Assembly: GCA_002150995.1 (NCBI GenBank)
Contig: MDHJ01000001.1
Coordinates: 2,356,001-2,420,000 of the forward strand
Origin: Clavibacter michiganensis
Lineage (GTDB): Bacteria > Actinomycetota > Actinomycetes > Actinomycetales > Microbacteriaceae
Length of the DNA: 64,000 nucleotides
Direction: 5' to 3'
Part shown: positions 7,936 to 20,244 of the stretch, piece after piece
How positions within the stretch are numbered: the stretch's first letter is position 1
Layout of the letters: each line of letters begins with the position of its first letter
Notes under the pieces: model-generated
The model's database searches: none
Seen by the model: the letters and a program-made list of their open reading frames with translations, nothing else
Told to the model about the DNA's origin: nothing
Program-made: the position numbers and the translations under genes

Positions 7936-9288
7936 ATGCATTCGATCAGCAGGAGACAGGCACTGGGGGTGGGGGCCGCCGCCGCGGGCACGCTGGCGCT
8001 CGCGTCGTGCTCGGCACCGGGCGGGAGGCTGGTCAACTCCGATCCGGTCATCCCGGCCGTCGCCGCCGGCGAGAAGGTCACGCTCACGTACTGGGCGTGG
8101 TTGAAGGACCTCCAGAAGGTCGCGGACGTCTGGAACGCGCAGAACCCCGACATCCAGGTCGAGGCCGTGTGGATCCCCGGCGGCAACGCCGGCGGCTACC
8201 AGAAGATGTACTCCGCCATCACGGCGGGCGGCGGGCCGGACATCGGCCAGGTCGAGCTCCGGCAGCTGCCCGAGTTCCTCCTCGCCAACGGCCTGGTCGA
8301 CCTCACCCGCTACGGCGTCGACGAGTACCGCGACCGGTACGACGAGGCGCTGTGGAAGCAGGTCAGCTTCCAGGACGGCGTGTTCGGGATCCCCCAGGAC
8401 TCCGGCCCGATGGCGTTCTACTACCAGCCGGCCCTCCTCGACCAGGTGGGCGGCCAGCCGCCCGCGACCTGGGACGACTGGGCGGCCCTCAGCGCCGAGG
8501 TGCGGAAGACGGGCGCGGGGAACTACCTCGACTGCTTCCCCGTCTCCGACGCCTCCGTCTTCACCTCGTACGCGACGCAGGCCGGCGCGAACTGGTTCAA
8601 GGTCGACGGCGAGCGCTGGGTCATCGACATGCTCGACGACCGCACGCTCGAGGTCGCCGCGTTCTTCGACAAGGCCATCGACGACGACATCGTCAACACC
8701 AGCTTCACCGCCTACTCGCCGCCCTGGTACGCGGCCGCCGCCGACGCGAAGATCTTCGGCTGCACGAGCGCCAGCTGGGGCGACGCCCTCATCCAGTCGG
8801 TCTCCGGCGGCGAGGGCAAGTGGCGCGTCGCGCCCATGCAGACGTGGTCCTTCGACGGGTCCTACGGGTCCAGCTACCTCGGCGGATCCACCGCGGCCGT
8901 GCTCGCGAACAGCAAGCACCCGGCCGAGGCCCTCAAGTTCATGACGTGGATGACCACCTCCCCCGAGGGCATCGACGCGATGATCGCGAACTCCGGCATC
9001 GGCTGGTCGCCCTCGCCCGACTACATCGGCGCACCCCGGCAGGAGCCCAGCGAGTTCTTCAGCGGGCAGTCCTACAACGAGGAGGTCTTCGTGCCCGCAG
9101 CCCGCGAGCAGAACCTGGAGTGGACCTGGTCGCCGCTCACGCAGTACACGCTCAACACCCTGCAGGACGAGTTCCGCCGGAAGCTCACGAGCGGCCAGAC
9201 CCTCGTCGACTCCCTGCCGCTGGCGCAGGAGGCCGTGATCGAGGCCTTCCGCAACAAGGGCCTGCGCGTCGAGGCGGCCTCCGCATGA
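7936..9288 (+). CDS. ABC sugar transporter substrate-binding lipoprotein, twin-arginine type (CUT1)
   Basis: This 450-residue family 1 solute-binding protein has SRRQALG at residues 5-11, a twin-arginine export motif, followed by a hydrophobic stretch and the lipobox LASC (Cys25). It is therefore probably exported folded and then lipidated. The mature region shows VTLTYWAWLKDLQKVADVWN and later KFMTWMTTSPEGIDAMI, typical of the family. GGGAGGG lies upstream of ATG 7936. It heads a second CUT1 operon with two permeases and is followed by lacZ, suggesting a galactose-containing oligosaccharide; that is inference. Confidence 0.9.
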   Translation: MHSISRRQALGVGAAAAGTLALASCSAPGGRLVNSDPVIPAVAAGEKVTLTYWAWLKDLQKVADVWNAQNPDIQVEAVWIPGGNAGGYQKMYSAITAGGGPDIGQVELRQLPEFLLANGLVDLTRYGVDEYRDRYDEALWKQVSFQDGVFGIPQDSGPMAFYYQPALLDQVGGQPPATWDDWAALSAEVRKTGAGNYLDCFPVSDASVFTSYATQAGANWFKVDGERWVIDMLDDRTLEVAAFFDKAIDDDIVNTSFTAYSPPWYAAAADAKIFGCTSASWGDALIQSVSGGEGKWRVAPMQTWSFDGSYGSSYLGGSTAAVLANSKHPAEALKFMTWMTTSPEGIDAMIANSGIGWSPSPDYIGAPRQEPSEFFSGQSYNEEVFVPAAREQNLEWTWSPLTQYTLNTLQDEFRRKLTSGQTLVDSLPLAQEAVIEAFRNKGLRVEAASA

Positions 9289-10310
9289 GCACCGCGACGA
9301 GGCCCACCGCGTCCCAGCGCGGCGAGCACGCCGCCGCCCGCCCCGCCCGCGCACCCCGCGCGGGCGTCGGAAAGGGCCAGCTGAAGAAGTCGCAGACCAT
9401 CGCGCCGTGGGTGATGCTCACGCCGTTCCTCGCGGTGTTCCTGCTGACCTTCGTCCTGCCGATCATCTACGCAGTGTTCCAGTCGTTCACCACCGTGCGG
9501 CGGGAGGGGCTCTTCGGCGAGCAGGGCGTCACGACCGTCTTCGCCGGGTTCGAGAACTACGCGCTCGCGCTCGCGAACGACGCCTTCACCGCGTCCATCG
9601 GCCGGGTGCTGCTGTTCGGCATCGTGCAGGTGCCCGTGATGATCATCCTCTGCACGGTCCTCGCGCTCCTCCTGGAGTCGGCGTCGGCGAAGTGGCCCCA
9701 GTTCTTCCGGGCCGCGTACTTCATGCCGTACGGCGTGCCCGGCGTCATCGCGACGATCCTCTGGGGCTTCCTCTACATCCCGGGCCTGTCGCCCATCATC
9801 GACATCGGCGAGATGTTCGGGCTGCAGCTCGACTTCCTCAGCGCCGGCACGGTGCTCTGGTCCATCGCGAACATCGTGACCTGGACCTACACGGGCTACA
9901 ACATGCTCATCATCATCGCCCAGCTGAAGTCGATCCCCGGGGACGTCTACGAGGCCGCGCGCATCGACGGCGCGGGCGCCTGGCGGACGGCGTTCTCCAT
10001 CCAGCTGCCGCTCATCCGGCCGGCGCTGGTGCTCGCCACCGTGTTCTCGATCATCGGGACGCTGCAGCTGTTCGCGGAGCCGCAGGTGCTCGCCACCTCC
10101 GCCCCCGCGATCGACTCGCAGTACACGCCGAACCTCTCGGCGTACACCACGGCGTTCGCGTACAACGACTACGGCGTCGCCGCCGCGCAGGCGGTCATCA
10201 TCGCCCTCGCCGCGTTCGTGCTGTCGTTCGTCTTCCTCGCGATCACCAACAGGAAGCCCAAGGAGGAGCGGGAAGCCGCCGCAGCGAGGAAGAAGGGGGC
10301 GCGCGCATGA
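9285..10310 (+). CDS. CUT1 sugar ABC transporter permease (MalF-like)
   Basis: This 341-residue permease has a charged cytosolic N-terminus of about 40 residues, six membrane helices and the EAA loop EAARIDGAGAWRTAFSIQLP. The sequence SNFVTWTYTGYNMLI-like region before the loop is usual for MalF partners. ATG overlaps the binding-protein stop (ATGA), and the next permease overlaps its own stop. As in the first operon, no ATP-binding subunit accompanies it. Confidence 0.9.
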   Translation: MSTATRPTASQRGEHAAARPARAPRAGVGKGQLKKSQTIAPWVMLTPFLAVFLLTFVLPIIYAVFQSFTTVRREGLFGEQGVTTVFAGFENYALALANDAFTASIGRVLLFGIVQVPVMIILCTVLALLLESASAKWPQFFRAAYFMPYGVPGVIATILWGFLYIPGLSPIIDIGEMFGLQLDFLSAGTVLWSIANIVTWTYTGYNMLIIIAQLKSIPGDVYEAARIDGAGAWRTAFSIQLPLIRPALVLATVFSIIGTLQLFAEPQVLATSAPAIDSQYTPNLSAYTTAFAYNDYGVAAAQAVIIALAAFVLSFVFLAITNRKPKEEREAAAARKKGARA

Positions 10311-11278
10311 CCGCCACGCAGGAGGTCGCCACGACCTCGACCGACCAGGCCGCCGAGAAGGCGGAGCACAAGCGGGCCGCGCAGGCCGCCGAGGCGAAGG
10401 TGAGCCGGCCCTCCAAGGCCGGCGGCGCCGCGGGCGCGGGCACGAAGCCCGCCACCCGGATCCTCGTCACGGCGATCCTCGCGCTCGTCGCCCTGTACTT
10501 CCTCGTCCCCGTCTACTACATCGTGGTCGCCGCCACGAAGACGACGGCCGACCTGTTCAGCACCAACGGGTTCCTGTTCGCGAACATGAACCTCTGGCAG
10601 AACCTGACGATGGTGTTCACCTACAACGACGGCATCTTCGTCCGGTGGTTCCTCAACTCCGTGCTCTACGCCGGGGTGGGCGCGCTCATCGCGACGTACT
10701 TCGCCGCCGCCGGCGGGTACGCGCTCGCCAAGTACCGGTTCCGGGGCTCGAACATCGTGTTCGGCACCATCCTCGGCGGCGTGCTCGTGCCGGGCACCGC
10801 CACCGCGCTGCCGCTGTTCCTGCTGTTCAGCAGCATGGGCATCGCGAACACGTACTGGTCGGTGCTCATCCCGTCGCTCGTGTCGCCGTTCGGCCTGTTC
10901 CTGTGCCGCATCTACGCGCAGGCGTCGGTGGAGGACGCGGTCATCGAGTCGGGCCGGATCGACGGGGCGAGCGAGCTGCGGATCTTCCACACGCTCGCGC
11001 TCCGCTCGATGACGCCGGCGCTCGTGACGGTGTTCCTGTTCCAGCTGGTCGGCATCTGGAACAACTACTTCCTGCCGCTGATCATGCTGGCCGACGACAA
11101 GCTGTACCCGATCACGCTCGGCCTCAACAACTGGCGCAGCCAGGTCGACCGGCTGCCGGAGTTCTACCAGCTGACGACCGGCGGCGTGCTCGTCTCGATC
11201 ATCCCGCTCATCGCCGCGATGATCGTCCTGCAGAAGTACTGGCGCGGCGGCCTGACCGACGGCGCCGTCAAGGGCTGA
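10307..11278 (+). CDS. CUT1 sugar ABC transporter permease (MalG-like)
   Basis: This 323-residue permease has an unusually long polar, Ala/Lys-rich N-terminal extension (about residues 1-48) before the first membrane helix. The EAA loop is ESGRIDGASELRIFHTLALR and the C-terminal ending is RGGLTDGAVKG. Its start overlaps the upstream permease by ATGA. A strong hairpin at 11329 closes the operon before lacZ. Confidence 0.9.
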   Translation: MTATQEVATTSTDQAAEKAEHKRAAQAAEAKVSRPSKAGGAAGAGTKPATRILVTAILALVALYFLVPVYYIVVAATKTTADLFSTNGFLFANMNLWQNLTMVFTYNDGIFVRWFLNSVLYAGVGALIATYFAAAGGYALAKYRFRGSNIVFGTILGGVLVPGTATALPLFLLFSSMGIANTYWSVLIPSLVSPFGLFLCRIYAQASVEDAVIESGRIDGASELRIFHTLALRSMTPALVTVFLFQLVGIWNNYFLPLIMLADDKLYPITLGLNNWRSQVDRLPEFYQLTTGGVLVSIIPLIAAMIVLQKYWRGGLTDGAVKG

Positions 11279-11328
11279 CCATCGCACCGTCGAGGGCCCA
11301 CCTCGACGGACCGCACCCGCGACCGATC

Positions 11329-11366
11329 GCGGACGGCCGGGCAGGGCGACCTGCCCGGCCGTCCGC
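11329..11366 (+). terminator. Terminator hairpin after second CUT1 operon
   Basis: A perfect 17-bp stem (11329-11345 with 11350-11366) surrounds a GCGA tetraloop. There is no T-run, as is common in high-GC actinobacteria. It separates the transporter operon from lacZ. Confidence 0.75.
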
Positions 11367-11445
11367 GCATTCGGCGCGACGCCCCCCGACCCACGATGAT
11401 GGGAGCGCGGCACGTCGCCGCACCCGCCCACGCGCAAGGAAGCCC

Positions 11446-14498
<3,053 letters not shown>

Positions 14499-14511
14499 CG
14501 CGGGAGCACGT

Positions 14512-14539
14512 GACGGGCCGCCGCATCCGGCGGCCCGTC
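14512..14539 (+). terminator. Terminator hairpin after lacZ
   Basis: GACGGGCCGCCG at 14512-14523 pairs perfectly with 14528-14539 around a CATC loop. A second palindrome, GCCCTCCGGCCGGAGGGC at 14544-14561, follows directly. Confidence 0.75.
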
Positions 14540-14609
14540 GCTCGCCCTCCGGCCGGAGGGCGGGCAAGCTGGAGACGACGGCGTCCGATGGCGGGCGCGA
14601 GGAGGACGC

Positions 14610-15896
14610 ATGACCGACACCATCGAGCAGGGCACCGCTGGCACCAACTGGGCCGGCAACTACGCGTACCGGGCGAGCGCCGTGCGCACGCCCACGAGCA
14701 TCGAGGAGCTCCGGACCATCGTCCGCGAGTCGCCGCGCCTCCGGGTCCTCGGCTCCCGCCACTCGTTCAACGACATAGCCGACTCCGACGTGCTGGTCTC
14801 GCTGACGGAGCTGCCCGCCGACCTCGTGGTCGACCGGGACGCGAGCACGGCCACGTTCTCCGCGGGCCTCGCCTACGGGAAGCTCGCGGAGCTCCTCGGC
14901 GCCGAGGGCCTCGCCATCCACAACCTCGCCTCGCTCCCCCACATCTCGGTCGCCGGCGCCATCGCCACCGCCACGCACGGGTCCGGCATCGGCAACGGCA
15001 ACCTCGGCACGGCGGTCGCGGCCCTCGAGCTCATCACCGCCGACGGCGAGACGGTCACCTACCGCCGCGGCGACGACGACTTCGACGGTGTCGTGGTGGG
15101 CCTCGGCGCGCTGGGCGTCGTCACGCGCATCACGCTCGACGTCGAGCCCGCCTACCTCGTGCGCCAGCGCGTGTTCGAGGGCCTCTCCTGGGACGCCTTC
15201 GACGGGAACCTCGAGGACGTCTTCGGCGGCGCCTACAGCGTCAGCGTCTTCACGCGCTTCGGCGAGGCCACCGACCAGGTGTGGCTGAAGAGCCGCGTGC
15301 AGCTCGACGTCGACGGCCAGCCCGAGGACGAGGTCGTGGTGCCCGACTACTTCGGGGCGCCCGCCGCGACCGAGGAGCGCCACCCGATCCTCGGCATCGA
15401 CCCCGTCAACAGCACCTCGCAGCTCGGCGTCGTGGGCCTCTGGTCCGACCGGCTGTCGCACTTCAAGATGGGCTTCACCCCGAGCGACGGCGAGGAGATC
15501 CAGTCGGAGTTCCACGTGCCGCTCGACCGCGCGGTCGAGGCCGTCCAGGCGCTCCGCGCGATGGGCGACCGGATCCGCCCGATCCTCCTCGTCTGCGAGC
15601 TGCGCGCCGTGGCCGAGGACCGCCTCTGGCTGAGCCCCCAGTACGGGCAGACCACCATCGGCCTGCACTTCACCTGGAAGCGCGAGCAGGAGGCGGTGGA
15701 GGCGCTGCTCGTCGAGCTGGAGGCGGCCATCCGCCCCTTCGGCGCCCGGCCGCACTGGGGCAAGGTGTTCACCGCCGAGGCGGCGGACATCGCCCCGCTG
15801 TACCCGCGGTCCGGCGACTTCCTCGCCCTCGCCGAGCGGCTCGACCCCGAGGGCAAGTTCCGCAACGCCTGGTTCGACCGCTCGCTGCGCGGCTGA
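14610..15896 (+). CDS. xyoA: FAD-dependent alditol oxidase-like protein (xylitol oxidase family)
   Basis: This 428-residue flavoprotein belongs to the VAO/alditol oxidase family, which oxidises terminal alcohols of polyols with oxygen. TNWAGNYAYRASAV at the N-terminus, the covalent-FAD histidine in GSRHSFNDIADS (about residue 51) and SLPHISVAGAIATATHGSG closely match alditol oxidases. The C-terminal HWGKVFTAEAADIAPLYPR is the usual ALO-domain end. GAGGAGG sits just before ATG 14610. The substrate could be xylitol, sorbitol or another polyol, or an aldonolactone. It appears to be a single-gene unit. Confidence 0.78.
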   Translation: MTDTIEQGTAGTNWAGNYAYRASAVRTPTSIEELRTIVRESPRLRVLGSRHSFNDIADSDVLVSLTELPADLVVDRDASTATFSAGLAYGKLAELLGAEGLAIHNLASLPHISVAGAIATATHGSGIGNGNLGTAVAALELITADGETVTYRRGDDDFDGVVVGLGALGVVTRITLDVEPAYLVRQRVFEGLSWDAFDGNLEDVFGGAYSVSVFTRFGEATDQVWLKSRVQLDVDGQPEDEVVVPDYFGAPAATEERHPILGIDPVNSTSQLGVVGLWSDRLSHFKMGFTPSDGEEIQSEFHVPLDRAVEAVQALRAMGDRIRPILLVCELRAVAEDRLWLSPQYGQTTIGLHFTWKREQEAVEALLVELEAAIRPFGARPHWGKVFTAEAADIAPLYPRSGDFLALAERLDPEGKFRNAWFDRSLRG

Positions 15897-16010
15897 GGCG
15901 CATCCCGTCCTGACCGGCACCTGGCCCGTGATCCCCCACCACCGACGACACTGTCCTCCAGGTGCGGGAATCGCGGGCCGGCGTCGTGTACGGCGCGTAG
16001 GGTGAGCACC

Positions 16011-16280
16011 ATGTCGCCCGAGACCTCCTCCTACGTGCCCGCCCCCGGGCGGATCACGATGTTCTCCACCACCTGGTGCGGCTACTGCCGCCGGCTGAAG
16101 GCGCAGCTCGACCGCGCGGGCATCGGCTACGACGAGGTGGACATCGAGCAGGTCCCCGGCACCGCCGAGCTGGTCGAGGCCATCAACGGCGGCAACCAGA
16201 CGGTGCCCACCGTCCTCTTCCCCGACGGCTCGTCCGCCACCAACCCGTCGCTCGCCGACGTGACCGCGAAGGTGGCCTGA
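16011..16280 (+). CDS. Mycoredoxin (glutaredoxin-like, CGYC)
   Basis: This 89-residue thioredoxin-fold protein reduces mycothiol-protein mixed disulfides in actinobacteria. The redox motif is CGYC (Cys23 and Cys26) in FSTTWCGYCRRLK; the cis-Pro motif is QTVPTVLFPDG, and the C-terminus carries the NPSLADV stretch of the Mrx1 family. TAGGGT at 15998-16003 lies seven bases before ATG 16011, so translation is probably leaderless; a GTG at 16002 would fall inside that box and was rejected. The maltokinase gene starts three bases downstream, so the two may be co-transcribed. Confidence 0.88.
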   Translation: MSPETSSYVPAPGRITMFSTTWCGYCRRLKAQLDRAGIGYDEVDIEQVPGTAELVEAINGGNQTVPTVLFPDGSSATNPSLADVTAKVA

Positions 16281-16283
16281 GCC

Positions 16284-17752
16284 ATGCAGCACCACGACCT
16301 CAGCGAGATCCCCGACTTCCTCGCGGCCTGGATGCGCGAGCAGCGCTGGTTCGCCTCCAAGGGCACCGAGCCCCGCCTCGAGCGCATCGGCGGGTGGAGC
16401 TTCAGCGACGAGGGCTGGTTCGCCCGCATCGAGACGCACCTGATCATCGACCACGGCAGCGCGAAGCCCGTCCTGTACCAGGTTCCCCTCACGTACCGGC
16501 AGGCGCCGCTGGAGGAGCTCAAGCCCTTCCACATCGGCACCATCGTCGAGGACGACGGCGTGGAGCTGCACGTCTACGACGGACCGCACGACCCGCGTAC
16601 GCCTGGGCGCTCATCCGCACCATCCTCGACGAGCGCGACGCGGACGTCGACGAGACCTCTCTCGGCGCGACCGCGCGCGGCCAGCGCCAGCCGGGCGTCG
16701 AGATCGCGACCGTGGTCGGCTCCCACGTGCTCTCCGGAGAGCAGTCGAACACGTCGATCATCTACGACATGGTCTCGGCCGACGGCCAGGCCATCAACCC
16801 GATGATCGTGAAGGTGTTCCGCGCCCTGCACCACGGCGAGAACCCCGACGTGGTCCTGCAGTCCGCCATCGCGGGCGCCGGATCCCGGCTCGTGCCGCAG
16901 ACCATGGGCAGCGTGCTCGCCGAGTGGAGCGACTCCGGCCGGGAGGTCGGCCACGCCATCGGCCACGTCGCCTTCGCGCAGGAGTTCCTGCCCGGCGTCA
17001 CCGACGCCTGGCGCGTCGCGCTCCGCGCCGCCGAGGCCGACGCCGACTTCCAGGCCGAGGCCCGCGCGCTCGGCGAGGCCACGGCCGACGTGCACGCCAC
17101 GCTCGCCGCCGCCCTCCCCACCGTCGAGGCCACGCCCGACGTCATCGAGGGGATCATGGTCAGCTTCCGCCGCCGCCACGCGACGGCGGAGCGCGAGGTG
17201 CCCGAGATCGCGGCCTTCCACGACGCCATCTCGAGCGTTTACGACGCCGCCGAGAAGGGCGAGTGGCCGAAGCTCCAGCGCATCCACGGCGACTACCACC
17301 TGGGCCAGGTGCTCTCGGTGCCGAACCGGGGCTGGGTCCTCCTCGACTTCGAGGGTGAGCCGCTGCGGCCCATGCACGAGCGCTCCCTGCCCGACGTCAC
17401 GCTCCGCGACGTCGCCGGCATGCTCCGCTCGTTCGACTACGTCGCCGGCTCCTACGCCCTCGCGCATCCCGGCAAGTCCGCCGCCGCCTGGGCGTCCGCC
17501 TCCCGGCGCGCGTTCGTCGACGGCTACATCGCCCGCTCCGGCACCGACCTCCGCGCGAACCGCGCCCTGCTCGACGCGTTCGAGATCGACAAGGCCGTGT
17601 ACGAGGCGATCTACGAGGTCCGCAACCGTCCGGGCTGGCTGTCGATCCCGCTGCAGGCCGTGGCGCGTCTCGCGACCCGCTCGAGCACGCTCGGCGCGGC
17701 GACCACGCCGGGCGCCACCGGCCCGCGCGAGGCCGGGCCGCTCGTCCCCTGA
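16284..17752 (+). CDS. mak: Maltokinase (Mak/Pep2), frameshifted
   Basis: Maltokinase phosphorylates maltose to maltose 1-phosphate for the GlgE alpha-glucan pathway. The N-terminal cap begins with LAAWMREQRWFASKG, and the kinase core shows IHGDYHLGQVL and LLDFEGEP, the aminoglycoside-phosphotransferase-like catalytic and metal-binding loops. The frame breaks at about 16594: the first part ends in HVYDGPHDP and the second resumes with AYAWALIRTILDE. One extra G in ACCCGCGTAC restores about 489 continuous residues. The missing base sits in a CCGGCG context like other breaks in this window. The usual partner treS is not nearby. Confidence 0.88.
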
Positions 17753-17765
17753 CCTCGGCGGGCAC

Positions 17766-17787
17766 CCGGAGCCGGGGACGGCTCCGG
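17766..17787 (+). terminator. Terminator hairpin after maltokinase
   Basis: CCGGAGCCG at 17766-17774 pairs perfectly with 17779-17787 around a GGGA loop, fourteen bases after the maltokinase stop codon. Confidence 0.7.
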
Positions 17788-17863
17788 CCTCGCCGCGCTC
17801 GGGCCCGTAGCTTCGGCGCACGCTCGCGTCCGTGCCCGGCCGTGGCCGACGGAGGGGACGCGG

Positions 17864-18058
17864 ATGCTCGGACAGGCGCTGCTCGCCCTCGTCGGCATCG
17901 CGCTGATCCTCCTCTCCTGGCCCTTCGGTGCATCCGCCGACGAGTCGGGCTGGTGGGGCGTCGTCGGAGGCGGGCTCATCGTCGTCGGCGCCGCCCTGGC
18001 TGCCGTCCGGGCCCGTCGGCCGGGCCGCGTCCGGCGAGGGTCCCGGCCGCGTCGGTAG
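17864..18058 (+). CDS. Small two-helix membrane protein, unknown function
   Basis: This 64-residue protein has two hydrophobic segments, about residues 4-20 and 30-46, joined by a DESGWWG turn and ending in a strongly basic Arg-rich tail. GGAGGGG stands seven bases before ATG 17864, a better ribosome site than most genes here. It lies ten bases upstream of the oligopeptidase B gene, which has its own -10 box. No family is recognised. Confidence 0.5.
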   Translation: MLGQALLALVGIALILLSWPFGASADESGWWGVVGGGLIVVGAALAAVRARRPGRVRRGSRPRR

Positions 18059-18067
18059 GCTCGACGG

Positions 18068-20230
18068 ATGACCGACCCCGCCGTCCCGGCCGTCTCCGAG
18101 TCCGCATCCGCCACCCCGCCCGTCGCCGAGCAGCGCCCCATCGAGCGCACCTTCCACGGCGACACCTTCGTCGACCGGTACGAGTGGCTGCGCGACAAGG
18201 ACGACGCCGACGTCATCGCGCACCTCGAGGCCGAGAACGCGTACACCGAGGCGGCGACCGCGCACCTGGAGCCGCTGCGCCAGGCGCTGTTCACGGAGAT
18301 CAAGGACCGCACGCAGGAGACCGACCTCTCGGTCCCCGTGCGCGAGGGCGACTGGTGGTACTACGCGCGCACCGTCGAGGGGTCGCAGTACGCGATCCGC
18401 TGCCGCCGTCCCGTCCAGGGTCCTGACGACTGGACGCCGCCCGTCATCGAGGCCGCCGCGGACGGCGTCGCGGTCGAGGGCGAGCAGGTGCTCCTCGACT
18501 CGAACGCCGAGGCCGAGGCCGAGGGTCACGAGTTCTTCTCTCTCGGCGCGTTCGAGGTCAGCCCCGACGGCTCGCTCCTCGCCTACTCGACCGACACCGA
18601 GGGCGACGAGCGCTTCACGCTCCGGATCCGCGACCTCGCCACGGGCCAGGACCTCGCCGACGAGATCCCCGGCACCAGCCACGGCGCCACGTTCTCCGCC
18701 CACGGCGACCACCTGTTCTACGTCACGGTCGACGACGCCTGGCGCCCCGACACCGTCTGGCGCCACCGCGTCGGCACTCCTGCGGCGCAGGACGTGAAGG
18801 TCTTCACCGAGCCCGACGAGAGCTACTTCACGGGCTTCGGCATGACCCGCAGCCGCCAGTACCTCATGGTCTACGTCGGCTCGAAGATCACGACCGAGGT
18901 GCTGCTGCTCGACGCCGGCGACCCCACGGGCACCTTCCGCCCGGTGTGGCCGCGCCGCCACGGCGTCGAGTACGACGTCGACCACGCGGTCATCGACGGC
19001 AGCGACCGGCTCCTCATCCTGCACAACGACGGCGCCACCAACTTCGAGCTGATCGACGTGCCCGCCGACGACCCGACCTCCACCACGGACCGCCAGGTCG
19101 TCATCCCGCACGACGACGACGTGCGCCTTGAGGACGCCAGCGCGTTCGCCGACCACGTCGTGGTCTCGTACCGGCGCGAGGGCCTCACGCGCGTCGGCGT
19201 GATCCCGTTCGACCGGGTCCTCGACGGCGAGCAGCTGCACGAGATCGCCTTCGACGAGCCGATCTACACGGTCGGCACCGCGGGCAACCCCGAGTTCGCG
19301 CAGCCCACCGTGCGCCTCGGGTACACGAGCCTCGCGACGCCCGCCACCACCTACGACTACGTGCTCGCCACCCGCGAGCTGCGGCTGCTCAAGCAGCAGC
19401 CGGTGCGCGGCGGCTACGACCCCGACGACTACGTGCAGACCCGCGAGTGGGCGACCGCGGAGGACGGCACGGAGATCCCGCTGTCGGTCGTCTACAAGCG
19501 CGGCCTCGTGCACCCGGGCACGCCCGCGCCGCTCCTGCTGTACGGCTACGGCTCGTACGAGGCGAGCATCGACCCGTCGTTCTCCATCGCGCGGCTGTCG
19601 CTGCTCGACCGGGGCATGGCGTTCGTGATCGCGCACGTGCGCGGCGGCGGTGAGATGGGCCGCCGCTGGTACGACGAGGGCAAGACGCTCACGAAGCGCA
19701 CCACCTTCACCGACTTCGTCGCGGCGGCCGACCACCTCATCGCGCGCGGGTGGACGAGCCCTGACCGCCTCGTGGCCGAGGGCCGGAGCGCCGGCGGCCT
19801 GCTCATGGGCGCGGTCGCGAACATCGCGCCCGACCGGTTCGCCGGGATCCTCGCGGGCGTGCCGTTCGTCGACGCGCTCACGAGCATCCTCGACCCGTCG
19901 CTGCCCCTCACCGTCATCGAGTGGGACGAGTGGGGCGACCCGCTGCACGACCCCGAGGTGTACGCGTACATGAAGTCGTACACGCCGTACGAGAACGTGC
20001 GCGAGGGCGTCGAGTACCCGCGGATCCTCGCGGTCACGAGCCTCAACGACACGCGCGTCCTCTACGTCGAGCCCGCGAAGTGGACCGCCCGCCTCCGCGA
20101 GGTCGGCGCGCCGGTGCTGCTGCGCACCGAGATGCAGGCCGGCCACGGCGGCAAGTCGGGCCGCTACGACGCGTGGCGCGAGCGCGCCTCGGACTACGCG
20201 TGGGTGCTCGACGTGGCGGGGCTCGGGTAG
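18068..20230 (+). CDS. ptrB: Oligopeptidase B (S9A serine peptidase)
   Basis: This 720-residue cytosolic S9A peptidase cleaves short peptides, usually after basic residues. An N-terminal cap and beta-propeller (about residues 20-430) contain YEWLRDKDDADVIAHLEAEN and WWYYARTVEGSQYAI, both hallmarks of the family. The hydrolase domain has the nucleophile Ser574 in GRSAGGLLMGAVANIAPD, the acid in SLNDTRV and the histidine in AGHGGKSGRY. TAGGCT at 18056-18061 is six bases before ATG 18068, predicting a leaderless message. It converges on the MFS gene of the peptide island, ending 14 bases from it. Confidence 0.9.
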   Translation: MTDPAVPAVSESASATPPVAEQRPIERTFHGDTFVDRYEWLRDKDDADVIAHLEAENAYTEAATAHLEPLRQALFTEIKDRTQETDLSVPVREGDWWYYARTVEGSQYAIRCRRPVQGPDDWTPPVIEAAADGVAVEGEQVLLDSNAEAEAEGHEFFSLGAFEVSPDGSLLAYSTDTEGDERFTLRIRDLATGQDLADEIPGTSHGATFSAHGDHLFYVTVDDAWRPDTVWRHRVGTPAAQDVKVFTEPDESYFTGFGMTRSRQYLMVYVGSKITTEVLLLDAGDPTGTFRPVWPRRHGVEYDVDHAVIDGSDRLLILHNDGATNFELIDVPADDPTSTTDRQVVIPHDDDVRLEDASAFADHVVVSYRREGLTRVGVIPFDRVLDGEQLHEIAFDEPIYTVGTAGNPEFAQPTVRLGYTSLATPATTYDYVLATRELRLLKQQPVRGGYDPDDYVQTREWATAEDGTEIPLSVVYKRGLVHPGTPAPLLLYGYGSYEASIDPSFSIARLSLLDRGMAFVIAHVRGGGEMGRRWYDEGKTLTKRTTFTDFVAAADHLIARGWTSPDRLVAEGRSAGGLLMGAVANIAPDRFAGILAGVPFVDALTSILDPSLPLTVIEWDEWGDPLHDPEVYAYMKSYTPYENVREGVEYPRILAVTSLNDTRVLYVEPAKWTARLREVGAPVLLRTEMQAGHGGKSGRYDAWRERASDYAWVLDVAGLG

Positions 20231-20244
20231 CGGCGGCTCGTCCG

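Noticed and set aside
16284..17752. Maltokinase and other broken genes as true pseudogenes
   Set aside because: Every break is one missing G or C with no further damage, and conserved truB is hit too. Systematic read error explains this better, though it cannot be proven here.
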